From the NCBI RefSeq assembly GCF_036895565.1, contig NZ_CP145904.1, positions 496,001 through 560,000 on the forward strand: DNA of 64,000 nt, given 5' to 3'. The translations under genes and the position numbers were made by a program. This document shows positions 51,454 to 59,801 of the stretch, in pieces. The DNA comes from Flavobacterium sp. KS-LB2 (GTDB lineage: Bacteria > Bacteroidota > Bacteroidia > Flavobacteriales > Flavobacteriaceae). Position 1 is the stretch's first letter; the number at the start of each line of letters is the position of its first letter. Under the pieces are notes generated by a model. It did not search any database. It saw only the letters and a list, made by a program, of their open reading frames with translations, and was not told where the DNA came from.

Positions 51454-51960
51454 ATGAAAAAAACAATCTTAATTACTTTTTTTGGGTTATTATTTTTAAC
51501 GTTGACCTCTTTTAGTGTACATAAATTTTATGTAGCATTATATCAAGTTAATTATGCTCCCCAAAAGAAAATGCTTCAAATTACCGCTCGTATTTTTGTT
51601 GATGATTTGAATAGCGCAGTAGGAAAAAAATATGCTAAAAAAGTCAATTTGGGTTCTGAAAAAGAAACCGATGAGGATTTAATTTTATTGAAAAAGTATT
51701 TAAACGAAAAATTCTCTATTAAAATTAATGGACAATCTAAAGCTATTAATTTTTTAAGTAAAGAAATGGAAGGAGACGTACTTATCTGTTATTTAAGTAT
51801 GAAGGAGATTCCTAAAGTTAATTCATTAGAGATTTATAACGCAGTTATCACAGAAGGAAATTCAGAGCAACAGAATATTATGCATTTTAACGTGAGTGGG
51901 ATAAAAAACACCTTACTTTTTACAGAATCTACATCAAAGGGAATGTTAAAATATGAATAA
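51454..51960 (+). CDS. DUF6702-type exported protein
   Basis: A 168-residue protein with a signal peptide (ends near TLTSFS). The mature part starts HKFYVALYQVNYAPQKKMLQITARIFVDDLN, which is the family pattern: a His-x-F/Y-x-V start then an A-R-I-F-x-D-D-L strand. A C-terminal segment NIMHFNVSGIKNTLLFT completes a beta-rich fold. The role is unknown. Placement between the regulatory-like array and the M1 peptidase recurs, as I recall, in other Flavobacteria. The DUF number is from memory. Confidence 0.72.
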   Translation: MKKTILITFFGLLFLTLTSFSVHKFYVALYQVNYAPQKKMLQITARIFVDDLNSAVGKKYAKKVNLGSEKETDEDLILLKKYLNEKFSIKINGQSKAINFLSKEMEGDVLICYLSMKEIPKVNSLEIYNAVITEGNSEQQNIMHFNVSGIKNTLLFTESTSKGMLKYE

Positions 51961-52020
51961 ATTAAGATAAATGTATTTTTAATTATTATTTTCACGCACT
52001 GAATAACCAGATTTCTACCT

Positions 52021-54264
52021 ATGAAAAAAATCACCTTATTATTACTGCTTCCGGCAATGTTATTTGCCCAAGAGAAAACGGCACCTGTTGCGCCAAAACA
52101 AACAGGAAAATACGATACCAATAAGTTTAGTCAAATGTATGACCTGTTAGCAACACCTAACATGTTTCGTACAGCTTCAGGAGCGCCAGGTCCAGCGTAT
52201 TATCAGCAACAAGCTGACTACAAGATAAATGTAGAGTTAGATGATAAAAAGTCTACATTAATAGGTTCAGAAACCGTTACGTATTATAACAATTCTCCGG
52301 ATACTTTAGAGTATTTATGGGTACAGTTAGACCAAAATCAAGCTGCTAAAACCTCTCAAACTCCTTTGGCGGAAAGCCAAAGAATGGAACAGGTTTTTCC
52401 TGCTGGAAATTTTGCAAACAAGTTTTTAAAACAAGAACAAGAGCGTGGTTTTAATATTGAATTCGTAAAAGATGTAAAAGGGAATCCTTTGTCTTATTCG
52501 ATAAATCAAACTATGATGCGTATTAATTTAACGACTCCAATGAAACCAGGTGAAAAATTTACTTTTTCTATCAATTGGTGGTATAACATAAATAACTACC
52601 GAGCAGAAGGCGGTCGTTCAGGTTATGAGTTGTTCGAAAAAGAAGGAAACAAATTATATGTAATTGCTCAGTTCTATCCTAGAATGGCAGTGTATAATGA
52701 TGTTGAAGGATGGCAGAATATGCAATTTTGGGGAACGGGAGAATTTACGTTGCCTTTCGGGAATTTTGATGTAAATATCACTGTGCCTGCAGATCACGTT
52801 ATGGAAGCTACGGGAGAATTAATGAATCGAAGTGAAGTGTTTACTGCTGAGCAGGTAAAAAGATATGAGCTGGCTCAAAAATCTTTTGACAAACCAGTTG
52901 TAATTGTTACTCAAGCAGAAGCAGAAGCAAGTGAAAAAGGGTTTTCAGAAAAGAAAAAAACATGGAAATTTAGCGCTAAAAACGTAAGAGATTTTGGTAT
53001 TGCTACTTCTAGAAAGTTTATTCTAGATGCAATGGCAGTTCAATTGACGAACAAAACTGTTATGGCAATTTCAGTTTATCCTAAAGAAAGTAATCCACTT
53101 TGGGGAGAAACATCAACTAGAACTGTTGCTCATACTTTAAAAAGTTATTCTGCTCATACATTTGATTATCCTTATCCAAAAGCAGTTTCAGTTTCGGCAG
53201 AAGATCAAGGGATGGAATATCCAATGATTTGCTGGAATTATGGTCGACCTGATGAAAAAGGAGTAACTAGCGAACGAACAAAAAACGGAATGATTGGAGT
53301 GGTTATACATGAAGTAGGACACAATTTCTTTCCTATGATTGTAAATTCTGACGAGCGTCAGTGGTCTTGGATGGATGAAGGTTTGAATACTTTTATGCAA
53401 TATATGGCTGAACAAGAAATGGGTACAAATTTCCCTTCTAGTCGTGGACCAGCGAGTAAAATTGTTCCTTACATGAGTGGCGATCAAAAATTCTTGGAGC
53501 CTATTATGTCAAACTCTGAAACGATAGTTCAATTTGGTGCGAATGCTTATGGTAAGCCAGCAACAGGTTTAAATATTCTTAGAGAAACGATTATGGGAAG
53601 AGAATTGTTTGACCATGCTTTCAAAGTATATGCAAACAGATGGAAATTTAAGCATCCTACACCAGAAGATTTTTTTAGAACTATGGAAGATGCATCGGCA
53701 GTAGATTTAGATTGGTTTTTCAGAGGATGGTTTTACTCTACTGATTTTGTAGATATCGGAGTGAAAGAAGTTAAACAATATTATGTTTCTGAGACGGCAA
53801 CTAAAGAATTAAAAGACGCAGTAGTTAGAAGAGGGCGTTTTGGTCAAGAAAAAGGACCTTTTGTTTATTTAGTTCCTGGTACAAGTGAGGAATTATCCGC
53901 TAAGGATAAGAAAGCATTAGCAATAGCAGATGTAAATTTACTATCAGAGTACGTTAATCAAAATTTTTCTGCGGATGAAAAAACAAAATTAAAATCTCCT
54001 AAATATTTCTATGAAGTAGAGTTTAATAAGCCTGGAGGAATGTTAATGCCAATCATCGTTGAATTGACTTACGAAGATGATACGAAAGAAACATTTAAAT
54101 ATCCAGCTCAAATTTGGAGAAAAAATAACGATACCGCTAAGAAAGTGTATGCAACTGAAAAAGCAATCAAAAAGATTCAGATTGACCCGAAATTAGAAAC
54201 AGCTGATATTGATGTGACTAATAACACTTGGCCTAAAGAAGAAGTGAAATCTAAATTTGATTAA
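52021..54264 (+). CDS. M1 family metallo-aminopeptidase
   Basis: A 747-residue exported aminopeptidase. A signal peptide ends LFAQE. The zinc motif is HEVGH at 430-434 with the third ligand Glu453, which is the usual HExxH-18-E. The GxMEN exopeptidase loop reads GMEYPM here, so it belongs to the branch seen in Bacteroidota where that loop is altered. The C-terminal region has beta strands and helices with WFFRGWFYSTDFVDIGV. Likely removes N-terminal residues from peptides in the periplasm. Confidence 0.92.
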   Translation: MKKITLLLLLPAMLFAQEKTAPVAPKQTGKYDTNKFSQMYDLLATPNMFRTASGAPGPAYYQQQADYKINVELDDKKSTLIGSETVTYYNNSPDTLEYLWVQLDQNQAAKTSQTPLAESQRMEQVFPAGNFANKFLKQEQERGFNIEFVKDVKGNPLSYSINQTMMRINLTTPMKPGEKFTFSINWWYNINNYRAEGGRSGYELFEKEGNKLYVIAQFYPRMAVYNDVEGWQNMQFWGTGEFTLPFGNFDVNITVPADHVMEATGELMNRSEVFTAEQVKRYELAQKSFDKPVVIVTQAEAEASEKGFSEKKKTWKFSAKNVRDFGIATSRKFILDAMAVQLTNKTVMAISVYPKESNPLWGETSTRTVAHTLKSYSAHTFDYPYPKAVSVSAEDQGMEYPMICWNYGRPDEKGVTSERTKNGMIGVVIHEVGHNFFPMIVNSDERQWSWMDEGLNTFMQYMAEQEMGTNFPSSRGPASKIVPYMSGDQKFLEPIMSNSETIVQFGANAYGKPATGLNILRETIMGRELFDHAFKVYANRWKFKHPTPEDFFRTMEDASAVDLDWFFRGWFYSTDFVDIGVKEVKQYYVSETATKELKDAVVRRGRFGQEKGPFVYLVPGTSEELSAKDKKALAIADVNLLSEYVNQNFSADEKTKLKSPKYFYEVEFNKPGGMLMPIIVELTYEDDTKETFKYPAQIWRKNNDTAKKVYATEKAIKKIQIDPKLETADIDVTNNTWPKEEVKSKFD

Positions 54265-54281
54265 ATTAAAGACATAAATTT

Positions 54282-54309
54282 AAAAAAGACTCTGAAAAGA
54301 GTCTTTTTT
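54282..54309 (+). terminator. Terminator of the M1 peptidase gene
   Basis: A perfect 12-bp stem (54282-54293 with 54298-54309) with loop GAAA is followed by T. Confidence 0.88.
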
Positions 54310-54346
54310 TTATGAAAAAATTAAAAGTCAAAGATTCAAAATTAGG

Positions 54347-54354
54347 TATATTTG
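54347..54354 (+). promoter_or_regulatory. -7 box of tatA
   Basis: TATATTTG ends 21 nt before the tatA start and fits TAnnTTTG. Confidence 0.5.
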
Positions 54355-54375
54355 TAGCACTAAAAAATAAGAAAT

Positions 54376-54777
54376 ATGTTTGGCATAGGAGGAGGCGAAT
54401 TAATTTTCATCATGTTTATCGTACTGATGCTTTTTGGATCGGATAAAGTACCAGAAATAGCCCGCACCATGGGTAAAGCAATGGCACAATTAAAAAATGC
54501 CACGAATGACATAAAAAGTGAAATTCAAAAAGGCGCAGAAGCAAATGGATTTGATGCACAGACACTAACCGATTTTAGAGGAAGTATTACATCAGAAATC
54601 AATAAAGCTAAGGAAAACCTATTGGGAGATACCTCTCAAATGAGCGACATAACTGGAAGCATTACTTCAGAAATTAATAAAGTTAAAGACGGTATAGTTG
54701 GCGACACAACCACTCAAATAGAAACTACTAAAGAAGTAATAGAAGAAGTTACAGGACCTATAAAACGTCAGATGTAA
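54376..54777 (+). CDS. tatA: Twin-arginine translocase subunit TatA/TatB with repeat tail
   Basis: A 133-residue Tat pore component for export of folded proteins. It starts MFGIGGGELIFIMFIVLMLFG with a membrane helix, then the amphipathic helix VPEIARTMGKAMAQLK, typical of TatA/TatB. The acidic-Glu8 position and the FG hinge (FGSDKVPEIAR) are intact. TatB cannot be excluded, as the C-terminal tail is long. The tail carries two near copies of a 19-residue unit (69-87 and 94-112). It overlaps the PAP2 gene by one base (TAATG). Confidence 0.9.
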   Translation: MFGIGGGELIFIMFIVLMLFGSDKVPEIARTMGKAMAQLKNATNDIKSEIQKGAEANGFDAQTLTDFRGSITSEINKAKENLLGDTSQMSDITGSITSEINKVKDGIVGDTTTQIETTKEVIEEVTGPIKRQM

Positions 54778-55352
54778 TGCTGGATAAATTACTGTCTTTA
54801 GATGTAAAATTGTTTGTATTTTTGAATGGACTAGGATCGGAAACCTATGACGGTCTATGGTTGTTTATTACCAAACAAAGCAACTGGATTCCGCTTTTTT
54901 TGCTCCTTTTGTATGTTATTTATAAAAAACTTGGCGCTAAGCAAACCTTGTATTTGTTGCTTTTTGTAGCGGTCTTGGTTACAATTACAGATCAAACAAC
55001 AAACTTATTCAAAAATGGATTTCAAAGGTTACGCCCTTGTAATAATCCCGAAATAAATTCCTTTATACGTATCGTTCAAGTCAGAAACTCCTTTAGTTTT
55101 TTCTCTGGACACGCAGCAAATTCAATGGCAGTAGCTACATTTTTGTTTTTTAATTTTAAGGATAAAATCAAATTTTTCGGTTTCCTGTTTCTTTGGCCAC
55201 TAATCTTTGCTTACAGTAGAATTTATCTTGGATTGCATTACCCATTAGACATACTGACAGGTTATTTCGTTGGATTTACCTCGGGTTTTTTGATGTATAA
55301 AGTATACAAAATGGCCCAACAAAAGTATTTTCCGTTAAAGTTAAAGGACTAG
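54777..55352 (+). CDS. PAP2 superfamily membrane phosphatase
   Basis: A 191-residue membrane enzyme that hydrolyses lipid phosphates, such as undecaprenyl diphosphate or phosphatidyl-glycerol-phosphate. Five or six hydrophobic helices. Phosphatase motifs: C1 KNGFQRLRPC, C2 FFSGHAAN with the His, C3 SRIYLGLHYPLD with the nucleophile His. The first base is the last base of tatA's stop, so it is translationally coupled. UppP or PgpB activity cannot be separated by sequence. Confidence 0.92.
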   Translation: MLDKLLSLDVKLFVFLNGLGSETYDGLWLFITKQSNWIPLFLLLLYVIYKKLGAKQTLYLLLFVAVLVTITDQTTNLFKNGFQRLRPCNNPEINSFIRIVQVRNSFSFFSGHAANSMAVATFLFFNFKDKIKFFGFLFLWPLIFAYSRIYLGLHYPLDILTGYFVGFTSGFLMYKVYKMAQQKYFPLKLKD

Positions 55353-55430
55353 GAGCAATTTCCTGCTGTACGCTGTATCCACGCAAAAAGGCGTGGGATG
55401 CCGCTTCCATCAGGGGTAGGCAGTTGTCTT
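55353..55430 (+). repeat. Flavobacterium-type intergenic repeat with variable stem
   Basis: CCTGCTGTACGCTGTATC (55362-55379) and GGATGCCGCTTCC (55396-55408) flank a small stem CCACGC/GCGTGG (55379-55384 with 55391-55396) around AAAAAG. It is built like the element at 21291-21380: half site, stem, half site. From memory, such units recur between genes in Flavobacterium genomes. No coding function. Confidence 0.5.
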
Positions 55431-55448
55431 CAAAAGGAATAGTTGAAT

Positions 55449-56090
55449 TTACAAGACTCTACTCACCGTTAAACCATCGCGTATAGGCAATAAAACGGTT
55501 TCTATCCTAGGATCATTTGCCAGCAATTGATTATATTCCAACAATATTTTTGTGCTCAAATCTTTAGGATTCAGTGGTTCTAATACTTTACCGCTCCACA
55601 GCACATTATCGGATAATATGATACCACCCTTATTCATTTTTGGCAGGATTAATTCAAAATAGTTGAGGTAATTTTCCTTGTCGGCATCGATAAAAACCAA
55701 ATCAAATTTCATGTCAAGCGTGGGGATAATAGCAACTGCTTCTCCTAAATGTTGTACAATTTGCTTTCCCCAAGGAGATTTGTCAAAATGTTTTCGTTGA
55801 AAATCAACTAATTCTTCTTTGATGTCAATCGTGTGCAATTGTCCGTTCTCCTGAATGCCTTCGCACAAACACAATGCCGAATAGCCTGTGTAAGTGCCAA
55901 TTTCAAGGATGTTTACTGGTCGAATCAATTTAGATAACATACTCAAAACCCGCCCTTGAAAATGTCCGCTCAACATTCGAGGCAGCAGAATTTTTTGGTA
56001 GGTTTCTTTATTTAACGCAGCGAGTAAAGCAGGTTCTTTTTGAGAATGTTGTTCGATATAATCTTCTAAATCTTGAGAAATGAAATGCAT
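55449..56090 (-). CDS. SAM-dependent O-methyltransferase (COMT-like)
   Basis: A 213-residue cytosolic methyltransferase of the caffeoyl-CoA/catechol O-methyltransferase family. The start ATG at 56090 (MHFISQDLEDYIEQHS) is preferred to a TTG at 56108. Motifs: SAM loop NILEIGTYTGYSALCLCE, metal-binding Asp in DLVFIDADKENYLNYFE, LSDNVLWSGKV, and the C-terminal LLPIRDGLTVSRV. The substrate is unknown. Divergent from rlmN. Confidence 0.9.
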   Translation of the reverse strand: MHFISQDLEDYIEQHSQKEPALLAALNKETYQKILLPRMLSGHFQGRVLSMLSKLIRPVNILEIGTYTGYSALCLCEGIQENGQLHTIDIKEELVDFQRKHFDKSPWGKQIVQHLGEAVAIIPTLDMKFDLVFIDADKENYLNYFELILPKMNKGGIILSDNVLWSGKVLEPLNPKDLSTKILLEYNQLLANDPRIETVLLPIRDGLTVSRVL

Positions 56091-56188
56091 TATTTGATTT
56101 TTTTTCAATGATTGGCAAAGTTATTAAATTATCAAATCAACATACGAGCATTTATTCGAATTGATGAAATAAATCAACAAATTGTCAT

Positions 56189-56196
56189 TAAATTTG
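56189..56196 (+). promoter_or_regulatory. -7 box of rlmN, very close to the start codon
   Basis: TAAATTTG ends 4 nt before the ATG and fits TAnnTTTG. Transcription would begin at or next to the start codon, implying a leaderless or near-leaderless mRNA. Confidence 0.5.
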
Positions 56197-56200
56197 CACC

Positions 56201-57244
56201 ATGGAAATCGAGAAAAAAGACATACGATCCTTATCAAAAGAACAATTACGTGATTTTTTCGTCGCTAATAGTGACAAAGCCTTTCGTGGGAATCAAGTGT
56301 ATGAGTGGCTGTGGAGCAAAGGAGCACATAGTTTTGAGGATATGACCAATGTTTCTAAGGCAACACGTACAATGCTTGAAACGCATTTTGTTATCAATCA
56401 CATCAAAGTAGATACGATGCAGCGCAGTGAAGACGGAACCGTGAAAAATGCGGTACGTTTGCATGATGGTTTGGTAGTAGAATCGGTTTTGATACCTACA
56501 AATACACGAACAACAGCTTGCGTATCGAGTCAAGTAGGCTGTAGTTTGGATTGTAATTTTTGCGCTACAGCACGATTAAAAAGAATGCGTAATCTGGAAC
56601 CGGCTGAAATCTATGATCAGGTAATTGCCATTGATAAAGAAAGCCGTTTGTATTACAATCATCCGTTATCGAATATTGTTTTCATGGGAATGGGCGAACC
56701 GCTTATGAACTATAATAATGTGTTGAAAGCAATCGAAATGATTACGTCTCCTGAAGGTTTAGGTATGTCACCTAAACGTATTATGGTTTCGACTTCGGGA
56801 GTTCCTAAAATGATAAAAAAACTCGCTGATGATGATGTGAAATTCAAATTAGCCGTTTCGCTACACTCTGCAATAGATGAAATTCGTTCTAGAATTATGC
56901 CGTTTAGTGCTAATTTTCCTTTGGCAGATTTACGCGAATCATTAGAATATTGGTACCGAAAAACCAAAAGTAAAATTTCCTACGAATATGTCGTTTGGAA
57001 AGATATAAATGATAACAAAGCTTCCATAGATGCTTTGGTGAAGTTCTGTAAATACGTTCCTTGCAAAGTAAATCTTATCGAATATAATCCAATTGATGAC
57101 GGTGAATTTCAACAAGCTTCTGAAGAATCAATTAATGCGTACATAAAGGCACTTGAAGCTAGCGGAATTGTGGTAAAAGTGAGAAGAAGCCGAGGAAAAG
57201 ATATTGACGCTGCTTGTGGGCAATTGGCAAACAAAGAAGCGTAA
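56201..57244 (+). CDS. rlmN: Dual-specificity 23S rRNA/tRNA adenine C2-methyltransferase
   Basis: Radical SAM enzyme that methylates C2 of A2503 in 23S rRNA and of A37 in some tRNAs. The 347 residues match RlmN. The iron-sulfur Cys triad is in CSLDCNFC; further motifs are NIVFMGMGEPLMNYNNVLKA, KRIMVSTSGVPKMI and LAVSLHSA. The methyl-carrying Cys lies near the C-terminus in DIDAACGQLA, and the other catalytic Cys in RTTACVSSQVG. Single gene. Confidence 0.97.
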   Translation: MEIEKKDIRSLSKEQLRDFFVANSDKAFRGNQVYEWLWSKGAHSFEDMTNVSKATRTMLETHFVINHIKVDTMQRSEDGTVKNAVRLHDGLVVESVLIPTNTRTTACVSSQVGCSLDCNFCATARLKRMRNLEPAEIYDQVIAIDKESRLYYNHPLSNIVFMGMGEPLMNYNNVLKAIEMITSPEGLGMSPKRIMVSTSGVPKMIKKLADDDVKFKLAVSLHSAIDEIRSRIMPFSANFPLADLRESLEYWYRKTKSKISYEYVVWKDINDNKASIDALVKFCKYVPCKVNLIEYNPIDDGEFQQASEESINAYIKALEASGIVVKVRRSRGKDIDAACGQLANKEA

Positions 57245-57308
57245 TGATTTTCTTTTCGAAAAATATTCAAAAGAATGCTAGCATTAGTAAGATTGCAGGC
57301 TAAAATTG

Positions 57309-57316
57309 TATCTTTG
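57309..57316 (+). promoter_or_regulatory. -7 box of the polyprenyl synthase gene
   Basis: TATCTTTG ends 7 nt before the ATG at 57324 and fits TAnnTTTG. A TTG 13 nt upstream is too close for a proper -33. A very short leader is implied. Confidence 0.45.
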
Positions 57317-57323
57317 GATTCTA

Positions 57324-58301
57324 ATGAATATTACTTCACAAATAAAACAGCCGATTTTCAATGAAATGGAACTTTTTGAAAAAAAGTTCTATGAATCGAT
57401 GAGTTCGCAAGTGGCTTTGTTGAACAGAATCACGTACTATATTGTAAATAGGAAAGGAAAGCAAATGCGACCTATGTTTGTTTTTCTGACAGCCAAAATG
57501 GTTTCGGCAGGAATTGTTAATGAACGAACCTATCGTGGTGCTTGTGTTATTGAATTGATTCATACTGCGACATTAGTTCATGATGATGTAGTGGATGACA
57601 GTAATCGCAGAAGAGGTTTTTTTTCGTTGAATGCACTTTGGAAAAATAAAATTGCGGTACTTGTGGGTGATTATTTATTGTCCAAAGGATTGTTACTTTC
57701 TATAGATAATGGAGATTTCGATTTGCTACGAATTATTTCTGTCGCTGTACGCGAAATGAGTGAAGGCGAATTACTTCAAATTGAAAAAGCCCGAAGACTT
57801 GACATCACAGAAGATATTTACTATGAAATCATCCGAAAAAAGACAGCGACACTTATTGCTGCCTGTTGCGCTCTTGGTGCAAGATCCGTTATTGAAGATG
57901 AAGTTCAGGTAGAAAATATGCGAAAATTTGGAGAACTTATCGGGATGGCTTTTCAGATAAAAGATGATTTATTCGATTATACCGATGAAGCCATTGGGAA
58001 ACCTACCGGAATTGACATCAAAGAACAAAAAATGACGCTGCCTCTTATTCATGTTTTGAATACGTGTACTTCCAAAGAGAAAACATGGCTGATCAATTCT
58101 ATTAAAAACCATAATAAAGATAAAAAACGCGTCAAAGAAGTTATTGCTTTTGTAAAAAACAATAATGGATTGCTTTATGCAGAACAAAAAATGGTAGAAT
58201 TCCAGCAAGAAGCCCTTTTGCTTTTAGATAATTATTCGGATTCTGAGTTTAAAGACGCGCTGATTTTGATGGTGAATTATGTGATTGAAAGAAAAAAATA
58301 A
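57324..58301 (+). CDS. Long-chain polyprenyl diphosphate synthase
   Basis: Trans-isoprenyl transferase making the C35-C45 side chain of menaquinone from FPP and IPP. The chosen ATG at 57324 starts MNITSQIKQPIFNEM; a TTG six codons earlier would place the gene start on the -7 box. The 325 residues include the first Asp-rich motif DDVVDDSNRRRG, the second DDLFDYTDE, and the RKGKQMRP motif. The position before the first motif (LIHTATLVH) suits a long-chain product. Chain length and quinone type are inferred. Confidence 0.92.
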   Translation: MNITSQIKQPIFNEMELFEKKFYESMSSQVALLNRITYYIVNRKGKQMRPMFVFLTAKMVSAGIVNERTYRGACVIELIHTATLVHDDVVDDSNRRRGFFSLNALWKNKIAVLVGDYLLSKGLLLSIDNGDFDLLRIISVAVREMSEGELLQIEKARRLDITEDIYYEIIRKKTATLIAACCALGARSVIEDEVQVENMRKFGELIGMAFQIKDDLFDYTDEAIGKPTGIDIKEQKMTLPLIHVLNTCTSKEKTWLINSIKNHNKDKKRVKEVIAFVKNNNGLLYAEQKMVEFQQEALLLLDNYSDSEFKDALILMVNYVIERKK

Positions 58302-58449
58302 CTTTTTTTAAATTATTTTTCTCTCGTTAACTACTGCTTTTATTGACTTTTTTTGGTTTTAAATTGTAGAACCAGAAAAAAATCTATTTATGATGCAACC
58401 TTTTTGCATTGCCAATCGTCTATACTTATAGAAACACTTTATAAAGATT

Positions 58450-59010
58450 TTGAAAGTAATCAACTTATATCAGGAGGAAAATGAATTAATCGAGTTAGCT
58501 GTCGAGAATAATCGGCAGGCACAACAGAAAATTTATACCCAGTTTTCTCCAAAAATGTTAAGTGTTTGCCGCCAATACATAAAAGACATTCATCAGGCCG
58601 AAGATATCATGATTACTGCTTTTATGAAAGTGTTTACGAATCTGAAGAATTTTCAGCACAAAGGAAGTTTTGAAGGTTGGATTAGAAGGATCATGGTTAA
58701 TGAATGTATTTCTTTTATCCGAGTGGAGAAAAAGCTAAAATATAGTGAAGATGAAACCTATTTTGAAGAAAGCTTCAATAACATTGAAAGCCAATTTTCA
58801 ATAGCTGATATTCAATTTTTGATAGACAGTTTGCCGGATGGGTATAAAATGGTTTTTAATCTATATGCAATTGAAGGATTCAAACATCAAGAAATTGCCA
58901 GTATGTTAGGGATTACTGAAGGAACATCAAAGTCACAATTGTCACATGCCAGAAAAATGCTTCAAGGACAGATTAACAAGTTAAAAAATTACAGTAATGG
59001 AACCGAATAA
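58450..59010 (+). CDS. ECF-type RNA polymerase sigma factor
   Basis: A 186-residue sigma-70-family factor of the extracytoplasmic-function group. Region 2 is in FSPKMLSVCRQYIKDIHQAEDIMITAFMKVFTNLKNF with the GSFEGWIRRIMVNECISFIR segment; region 4 is FKHQEIASMLGITEGTSKSQLSHARKML. The start is a TTG at 58450 in the context KVINLYQEENE; homologues I recall use the same point. The stop overlaps the next gene's start by 14 nt. With that gene and the outer-membrane protein it forms the usual Flavobacterium sigma / anti-sigma / barrel trio. Confidence 0.92.
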   Translation: MKVINLYQEENELIELAVENNRQAQQKIYTQFSPKMLSVCRQYIKDIHQAEDIMITAFMKVFTNLKNFQHKGSFEGWIRRIMVNECISFIRVEKKLKYSEDETYFEESFNNIESQFSIADIQFLIDSLPDGYKMVFNLYAIEGFKHQEIASMLGITEGTSKSQLSHARKMLQGQINKLKNYSNGTE

Positions 59011-59767
59011 ATTAGAAAAACAGTTCAAAGAGCAATTGAATTCTCGGGAGATCCAACCGTCAGAAATGGCGTGGAGCAGACTAGATTCAATGCTTACTGC
59101 TGCTGACCCGAGCAATAGCGAACAGGCGAAGCGAAAATCCAAAACTAAATTTCCTTGGATGTATATAGCTGCGAGTTTTATTGGATTTCTATTGATAGGA
59201 ACAGTTTATTTCAGTCAAAATAAAAATGCTATTGAAAATCAGATGCAGGAGGTTGTTATTCAAAATTCAGCGACTCCAGAAATTACTGTAGTTCCTGATA
59301 ATAAAGTAAAACTAAAAACAGAGGGTGAAAAAATTACAAGTACTACTGTCGTTTCAAAAACAAATTCGGGAAGTGCTAAAAGTCCAATTTTAAAAGAAAA
59401 ATCGAATATAGTTGCTACTAATTTAAATCAAAGTCAAGTTGCAGAAGTTTCAATCAGAAATCATTCAAAAGAAAATAGGGCTAGTGATAATTATTTTCAA
59501 GATAAAAATTATCAATCAACAGGTAGTAATAGATACGTTTCAGCAGAAAAATTATTAGCAGAAGTTACGAATACTAAATTTGAACCAAACGCTACCGATA
59601 AAGTAATTGAAAAAAGTAGAAAAGCTATTTCTGTAAATCCAAATAGTCTGTTATCAAGTGCTGAAACAGAATTAAATCAATCTTTTAGAGAATCTGCATT
59701 AAACAGATTGAACAAAAATTTTAATGCTATAAAAACAGTTTTAGTTAATAGAAATTACGAGGAATAA
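58997..59767 (+). CDS. Putative anti-sigma factor, membrane anchored
   Basis: A 256-residue protein overlapping the sigma-factor gene by 14 nt. The N-terminal 50 residues are cytoplasmic with QPSEMAWSRLDSML, a pattern seen in the cognate anti-sigma proteins of this trio. A single membrane helix spans about 52-72. The rest is a low-complexity, Lys/Asn/Ser-rich periplasmic part with no fold I recognise. Role assigned from context rather than homology. Confidence 0.75.
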   Translation: MEPNKLEKQFKEQLNSREIQPSEMAWSRLDSMLTAADPSNSEQAKRKSKTKFPWMYIAASFIGFLLIGTVYFSQNKNAIENQMQEVVIQNSATPEITVVPDNKVKLKTEGEKITSTTVVSKTNSGSAKSPILKEKSNIVATNLNQSQVAEVSIRNHSKENRASDNYFQDKNYQSTGSNRYVSAEKLLAEVTNTKFEPNATDKVIEKSRKAISVNPNSLLSSAETELNQSFRESALNRLNKNFNAIKTVLVNRNYEE

Positions 59768-59801
59768 ATAAAAATCAATCATCAATCAAAAAACGAAAAT
59801 C

